The notes below the pieces were generated by a model, which saw only the letters and a program-made list of their open reading frames with translations, did not search any database and was not told the DNA's origin. Both the position numbers and the translations under genes were made by a program. Below, piece by piece: positions 60,728-64,000 of a stretch of DNA of 64,000 nt (within the stretch, counting starts at the first letter, position 1; each line of letters begins with the position of its first letter). Location of the stretch: assembly GCA_033764075.1 (NCBI GenBank), contig JANRJH010000016.1, positions 1 to 64,000 on the forward strand, given 5' to 3'. This DNA comes from M3007 sp033764075 (lineage in GTDB: Bacteria; Bacteroidota; Bacteroidia; Chitinophagales; Saprospiraceae).

Positions 60728-62575
60728 ATGCTAAAGGCTGATTATTCCGGCACCGTCAAACACCAGGAACTGGTACGCTGGGTAAAAGAAACGGCAGACT
60801 TCTGCCAAGCCGACCGTGTGTACTGGTGCGACGGCTCCGAAGCGGAGTACAGCACCCTGTGCGATATGCTGGTCGAAAAAGGCACCTTCATCCGCCTCAA
60901 CACGGAAAAACGCCCCAACAGCTTTGCCTGTTTTTCCGATCCATCCGACGTGGCCCGCGTAGAGGACCGCACTTTTATTTGCAGCTTGCGCAAGGAAGAT
61001 GCAGGCCCCACCAACAACTGGATGCACCCGCGGGAGATGAAGACCATCTTGCAGGGCCTCATCAAGGGCTGCATGAAAGGTCGAACCATGTACGTGATCC
61101 CGTTCAGCATGGGCCCTGTGGGTTCGCCCCTGTCGCAGATCGGCGTGGAAATTACCGACTCGGAGTACGTAGTCGTCAATATGAAAATCATGACCCGCAT
61201 TGGGAAACCGGTGATCGATGTGCTGGGTACGGACGGCGAGTTCGTCAAGTGTATCCACACCGTGGGAGCACCGCTCCAGCCCGGTCAGGAAGATGCCAAG
61301 TGGCCCTGCAACCCCACCACCAAGTACATTGTGCATTACCCCGAGGAACGCGCCATCGTTTCGTACGGCTCCGGTTACGGCGGCAATGCCCTGTTGGGTA
61401 AAAAGTGTTTTGCCCTGCGCATCGCCTCCAGCATGGCCCGGGAGGAGGGCTGGCTGGCTGAGCACATGCTGATCCTGGGCGCTGAAAGCCCCGAAGGCGA
61501 AAAAACCTACATCGCTGCCGCTTTCCCCAGCGCCTGCGGCAAAACGAACTTCGCCATGCTCATCCCGCCCGAGGAGATGTCGGGCTGGAAGATCACCACG
61601 GTGGGCGACGACATCGCCTGGATCAAGCCCGACGCCAAAGGGCGCCTGCACGCCATCAACCCTGAAGCCGGCTACTTCGGCGTGGCGCCCGGCACCAATG
61701 CCAAAACCAACCCAAACGCCATGGCCACCATCGCGTCCAACACCATCTTTACCAACGTGGCCATTACACCAGACCTCGACGTGTGGTGGGAGGGTATGAC
61801 CAAAGAGGCGCCCGACGGCCTGACCGACTGGCATGGGAAGCCCTACGACAAGACCAGCGGCAAGCCCGCCGCACACCCCAACGCCCGTTTCACCGCCCCC
61901 GCACACCAAAACCCGGTGATCGATGAGGCTTGGGAAGATCCCAAGGGCGTACGCGTCCGTGCGTTCATCTTCGGCGGCCGGCGCAGCACCACCGTTCCCC
62001 TGGTGTATCAGGCGTTCAACTGGAATTTCGGCGTGTACATGGCTTCCACCATGGGCTCCGAAATGACCGCCGCCGCTTTTGGCAACATCGGTCAGGTGCG
62101 CCGCGACCCGTTCGCCATGCTGCCCTTTTGTGGCTATCACATGGCCGACTACTTCAACCACTGGCTCCAGCTCGGACGGGAGATCAACAACCCGCCGCGG
62201 ATATTCGGCGTGAACTGGTTCCGCAAAGACGAACAGGGCAACTTCCTATGGCCCGGATTCGGCGACAACATGCGCGTGCTCAAATGGATCATCGACCGCG
62301 TGCGCGGCCGGGGCTCCGCCGTCGAAAGCCCCATCGGGTGGATGCCCCGGTACGAAGACCTGGACTGGGCGGGTCTGTCGTTCTCCAAAAGCGAGTTTGA
62401 CGACATCATGGACCTGAACAGCGAGGAGTGGAAGCAGGAGATGCTCGCCCACGAAGAGCTCTTCGAGCGTATGTACGACAAACTGCCCAAGGAGTTCCTG
62501 TTTATGCGTCAGATTTTGCTTTCTGCGCTGTGGCGCTCGCCGGACAAGTGGAGTCTGGCCGCCGATGAGGTTTGA
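60728..62575 (+). CDS. pckG: Phosphoenolpyruvate carboxykinase (GTP)
   Basis: 615 aa. Converts oxaloacetate and GTP to PEP. PFSMGPVGSPLSQIGVEITDS (split PFSMGPVGSPLS and QIGVEITDS), P-loop FPSACGKTNFAMLIPP (~270-285), VGDDIAWI metal Asp (~298-305) and RKDEQGNFLWPGFGDNMRVL identify the GTP-dependent class. The first anaplerotic/gluconeogenic gene here; monocistronic, closed by a strong terminator. Confidence 0.97.
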   Translation: MLKADYSGTVKHQELVRWVKETADFCQADRVYWCDGSEAEYSTLCDMLVEKGTFIRLNTEKRPNSFACFSDPSDVARVEDRTFICSLRKEDAGPTNNWMHPREMKTILQGLIKGCMKGRTMYVIPFSMGPVGSPLSQIGVEITDSEYVVVNMKIMTRIGKPVIDVLGTDGEFVKCIHTVGAPLQPGQEDAKWPCNPTTKYIVHYPEERAIVSYGSGYGGNALLGKKCFALRIASSMAREEGWLAEHMLILGAESPEGEKTYIAAAFPSACGKTNFAMLIPPEEMSGWKITTVGDDIAWIKPDAKGRLHAINPEAGYFGVAPGTNAKTNPNAMATIASNTIFTNVAITPDLDVWWEGMTKEAPDGLTDWHGKPYDKTSGKPAAHPNARFTAPAHQNPVIDEAWEDPKGVRVRAFIFGGRRSTTVPLVYQAFNWNFGVYMASTMGSEMTAAAFGNIGQVRRDPFAMLPFCGYHMADYFNHWLQLGREINNPPRIFGVNWFRKDEQGNFLWPGFGDNMRVLKWIIDRVRGRGSAVESPIGWMPRYEDLDWAGLSFSKSEFDDIMDLNSEEWKQEMLAHEELFERMYDKLPKEFLFMRQILLSALWRSPDKWSLAADEV

Positions 62576-62595
62576 TGTGGGCGCTTGCAACAAAA

Positions 62596-62621
62596 TGACC
62601 GATGGGAATGTCCATCGGTCA
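62596..62621. other. Hairpin after pckG without T tract
   Basis: TGACCGATGG / CCATCGGTCA around GAATGT, 21 bp after the stop. It may stabilise the 3' end. Confidence 0.6.
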
Positions 62622-62642
62622 GGGTAATGCTTGTCTGTTTGG

Positions 62643-62686
62643 TTACCTGTACGATGACTTGAAGCCATCGTACGGGTAATTTTTTA
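62643..62686 (+). terminator. Terminator of pckG
   Basis: 14-pair stem TTACCTGTACGATG / CATCGTACGGGTAA (one T-G pair) followed by TTTTTT; also lies at the end of the convergent lipoprotein gene. Confidence 0.9.
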
Positions 62687-62699
62687 CAATTCTTTTTTT

Positions 62700-63410
62700 T
62701 TAAAGGGTAATGGTGTAGCTGCGGTTGCCGATGCTGATCGTAGCGGTTCCATCCCCGTAAAACACGATCGAACCGCTGATCATTTGCGATTGCCCGGCGC
62801 CGTTGGTCACCGTCAGGGTGAAGTTGCCCGTGCCACCGGTGATGTACTGGTCGGATTTTCGGATGGTCAGGTTGATCAATGCCAGGTCGAGCGAAGATTG
62901 GAGGGAGGGGTCACGTTGGCGAAGGGAGCCCGTCACCGTTCCGTCCAAGACCATAACACCGTTGGCGGTGTATTGCATTTGTTGCGGTTGCAGTCCTGTG
63001 AGTACAAGAGAACCCATGCTTTCCGAGGTGCCGTCCCAACGCTCAGCATCGAAGCCGGCGGTTGCGGTGGTGTTGAACGTCAGTTGCAGGGGAGCACCGA
63101 GGTTGTTGCATTCCAGCAGCCAGCTCAAATTGTTCGAATACGTGTAGGAGGCAAATGCGTTCACCCCGTTGACCGATATGGTGGTGTCGCCGGGTAGATT
63201 GCAGGGGCCGCCGGAAACGCTTTCTGCGGTCGCCGACAGGTCTGTAACGGTGGCCGCGGCGCCCCCTGACCGGCTGGAAATGGACGCCTCGACCAAGGTG
63301 GCGGCCTCTTCTTCCGTCACCAGATCGGTGCTGTTTTCGTCGTCTTTGGAGCAGGCGATGAGGATGAGAATCAGTGCGGGAAGGATCAATAAATGCAGTT
63401 TGTTTTTCAT
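62700..63410 (-). CDS. Hypothetical lipoprotein
   Basis: 236 aa. Signal peptide with lipobox LIAC (Cys ~20) followed by SKDDENSTD. Ser/Thr/Ala-rich linker, then beta-strand-rich C-terminal half ending SIGNRSYTITL. Starts ATGAAAAAC, so it is one of the genes whose start is complementary to the TTTTCAT box (minus-strand ATG at 63410). No family recognised. Confidence 0.75.
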   Translation of the reverse strand: MKNKLHLLILPALILILIACSKDDENSTDLVTEEEAATLVEASISSRSGGAAATVTDLSATAESVSGGPCNLPGDTTISVNGVNAFASYTYSNNLSWLLECNNLGAPLQLTFNTTATAGFDAERWDGTSESMGSLVLTGLQPQQMQYTANGVMVLDGTVTGSLRQRDPSLQSSLDLALINLTIRKSDQYITGGTGNFTLTVTNGAGQSQMISGSIVFYGDGTATISIGNRSYTITL

Positions 63411-63612
63411 TGGAAAAAAATAATTTAGTGAACTGATACCCCAAAAGTGCAGGTTGTACAGAGACCGGCTTCCTGTTTTTCAACCATTGGCGGGGTTTCT
63501 TCAACCATTGATGGGTTTAATCTGGTTGGTTTAAATTATATTGGCATGTGGTTGAAAAGCAATTTCAATGTATTTTCATTGCCTTGTTTTTTGTAGAAAA
63601 ATCACCACCGCT

Positions 63613-64000
63613 ATGATTTATCCACTTGCATCCGACTGGGCCTGGCTGATTGCCCCCCTGGCCATTTTTGGTCGCTACGCCGTATTAAGCGGCATTGCGT
63701 TCCTGCTTTTTTACATTTGGAGAAAACGGGCCTGGATACACCGCAAGATTCAACGGTCCTTTCCCCAAAGCCACGACTATCGCCGCGAGGTGGCGTATTC
63801 GTTCCTCACCGCCTTCATTTTTGCATCTGTAGGGTTGCTTTGTCTGAAAACGCCGTTTCGGGCCTATACGCTTTGGTACACCGATGTGTCTGTATACGGA
63901 ACCGGCTATCTGTTGTTGAGCATTGTGTTGATTGTGTTGCTGCACGATACCTATTTTTACTGGATACACCGGTTGATGCATCACCCGGCCTTTTATCGCC
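63613..64000 (+). CDS. Fatty acid hydroxylase / sterol desaturase family protein (3' partial)
   Basis: About 129 codons to the window edge. Three membrane segments, then LHDTYFYWIHRLMHHPAFYR: the first His clusters (H-x-x-x-x-x-x-x-H-x-x-x-H-H) of the diiron hydroxylase fold. The remaining His boxes lie beyond the window. Members hydroxylate or desaturate lipids, sterols and carotenoids; substrate unknown. Start ATG at 63613, MIYPLASDWAW. Confidence 0.85.
   Translation, partial: MIYPLASDWAWLIAPLAIFGRYAVLSGIAFLLFYIWRKRAWIHRKIQRSFPQSHDYRREVAYSFLTAFIFASVGLLCLKTPFRAYTLWYTDVSVYGTGYLLLSIVLIVLLHDTYFYWIHRLMHHPAFYR

Overview
This window is a chromosomal segment of a GC-rich member of the Bacteroidota, most plausibly a Saprospiraceae/Lewinella-type organism (inference). 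The evidence is two secreted proteins with C-terminal type IX secretion sorting domains, a gliding-motility ABC component (GldG), GTP-type PEP carboxykinase, RicT next to HolB, ribosomal protein THX, and many promoters of the Bacteroidota form TTG-N19/20-TAnnTTTG. Genes are GC-rich and intergenic regions AT-rich. Nothing indicates a prophage, plasmid or integrated island, and gene content is mostly core metabolism and housekeeping.

Layout. 0-8.4 kb: end of a giant DUF4397-repeat surface protein, an acyltransferase/MBL/small-protein operon, an outer-membrane barrel, Ppx/GppA, a YdeI-like protein and a DUF4105 protein. 8.5-12.3 kb: a small monooxygenase and gldG, divergent from a secreted MORN-repeat/caspase protein. 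12.4-13.9 kb: a gene-free region carrying a series of covarying hairpins behind a shared conserved box, read here as a tandem small-RNA array. 13.9-18.1 kb: recQ, a degenerate glucosaminidase, a DUF4783 protein, thx, tRNA-Gln(TTG) and a peroxiredoxin-fold protein lacking its catalytic Cys. 18.3-31.2 kb: beta-mannosidase and acyl-CoA ligase, tatC, a pepA-pdxA-ROK kinase operon, a flavoprotein, arfB, a T9SS protein and queD. 31.3-36.9 kb: glutathione peroxidase-holB-ricT, lipoamide dehydrogenase and a HAD phosphatase. 36.9-47.6 kb: a CrtA-like protein, comEC plus a ComEA-like helix-hairpin-helix protein, an M28 peptidase, a META lipoprotein, sod, fumC, an unknown secreted protein and gpmI. 47.6-56.7 kb: a candidate ncRNA, hemW, a 10-unit tandem repeat array, and a DUF4129/SpoIIM/large outer-membrane-protein operon. 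56.7-64 kb: another candidate ncRNA, hemB, two unknown proteins, pckG, a lipoprotein and a truncated fatty-acid-hydroxylase-family gene.

The most unusual content is non-coding. (i) The 12.6-13.9 kb array has about six hairpins, each preceded by a TTTTCATGAGATTATAT-like box, with compensatory stem changes between copies. (ii) A 24-base sequence, also containing TTTTCAT, recurs exactly upstream of two unrelated terminators at 36.1 and 56.9 kb. (iii) REP-like palindromes CCCACGGCTGAAGCCGTGGG occur at three loci and contain, or directly adjoin, stop codons of neighbouring genes. (iv) A 7-bp repeat ATTCCGC lies inside gpmI and, as inverted arms, upstream of pckG. (v) There is an 0.86 kb tandem array in front of hemW. 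TTTTCAT is complementary to ATGAAAA, the common start of secreted-protein genes here, so an antisense role for these RNAs is worth testing. That role is inference only.
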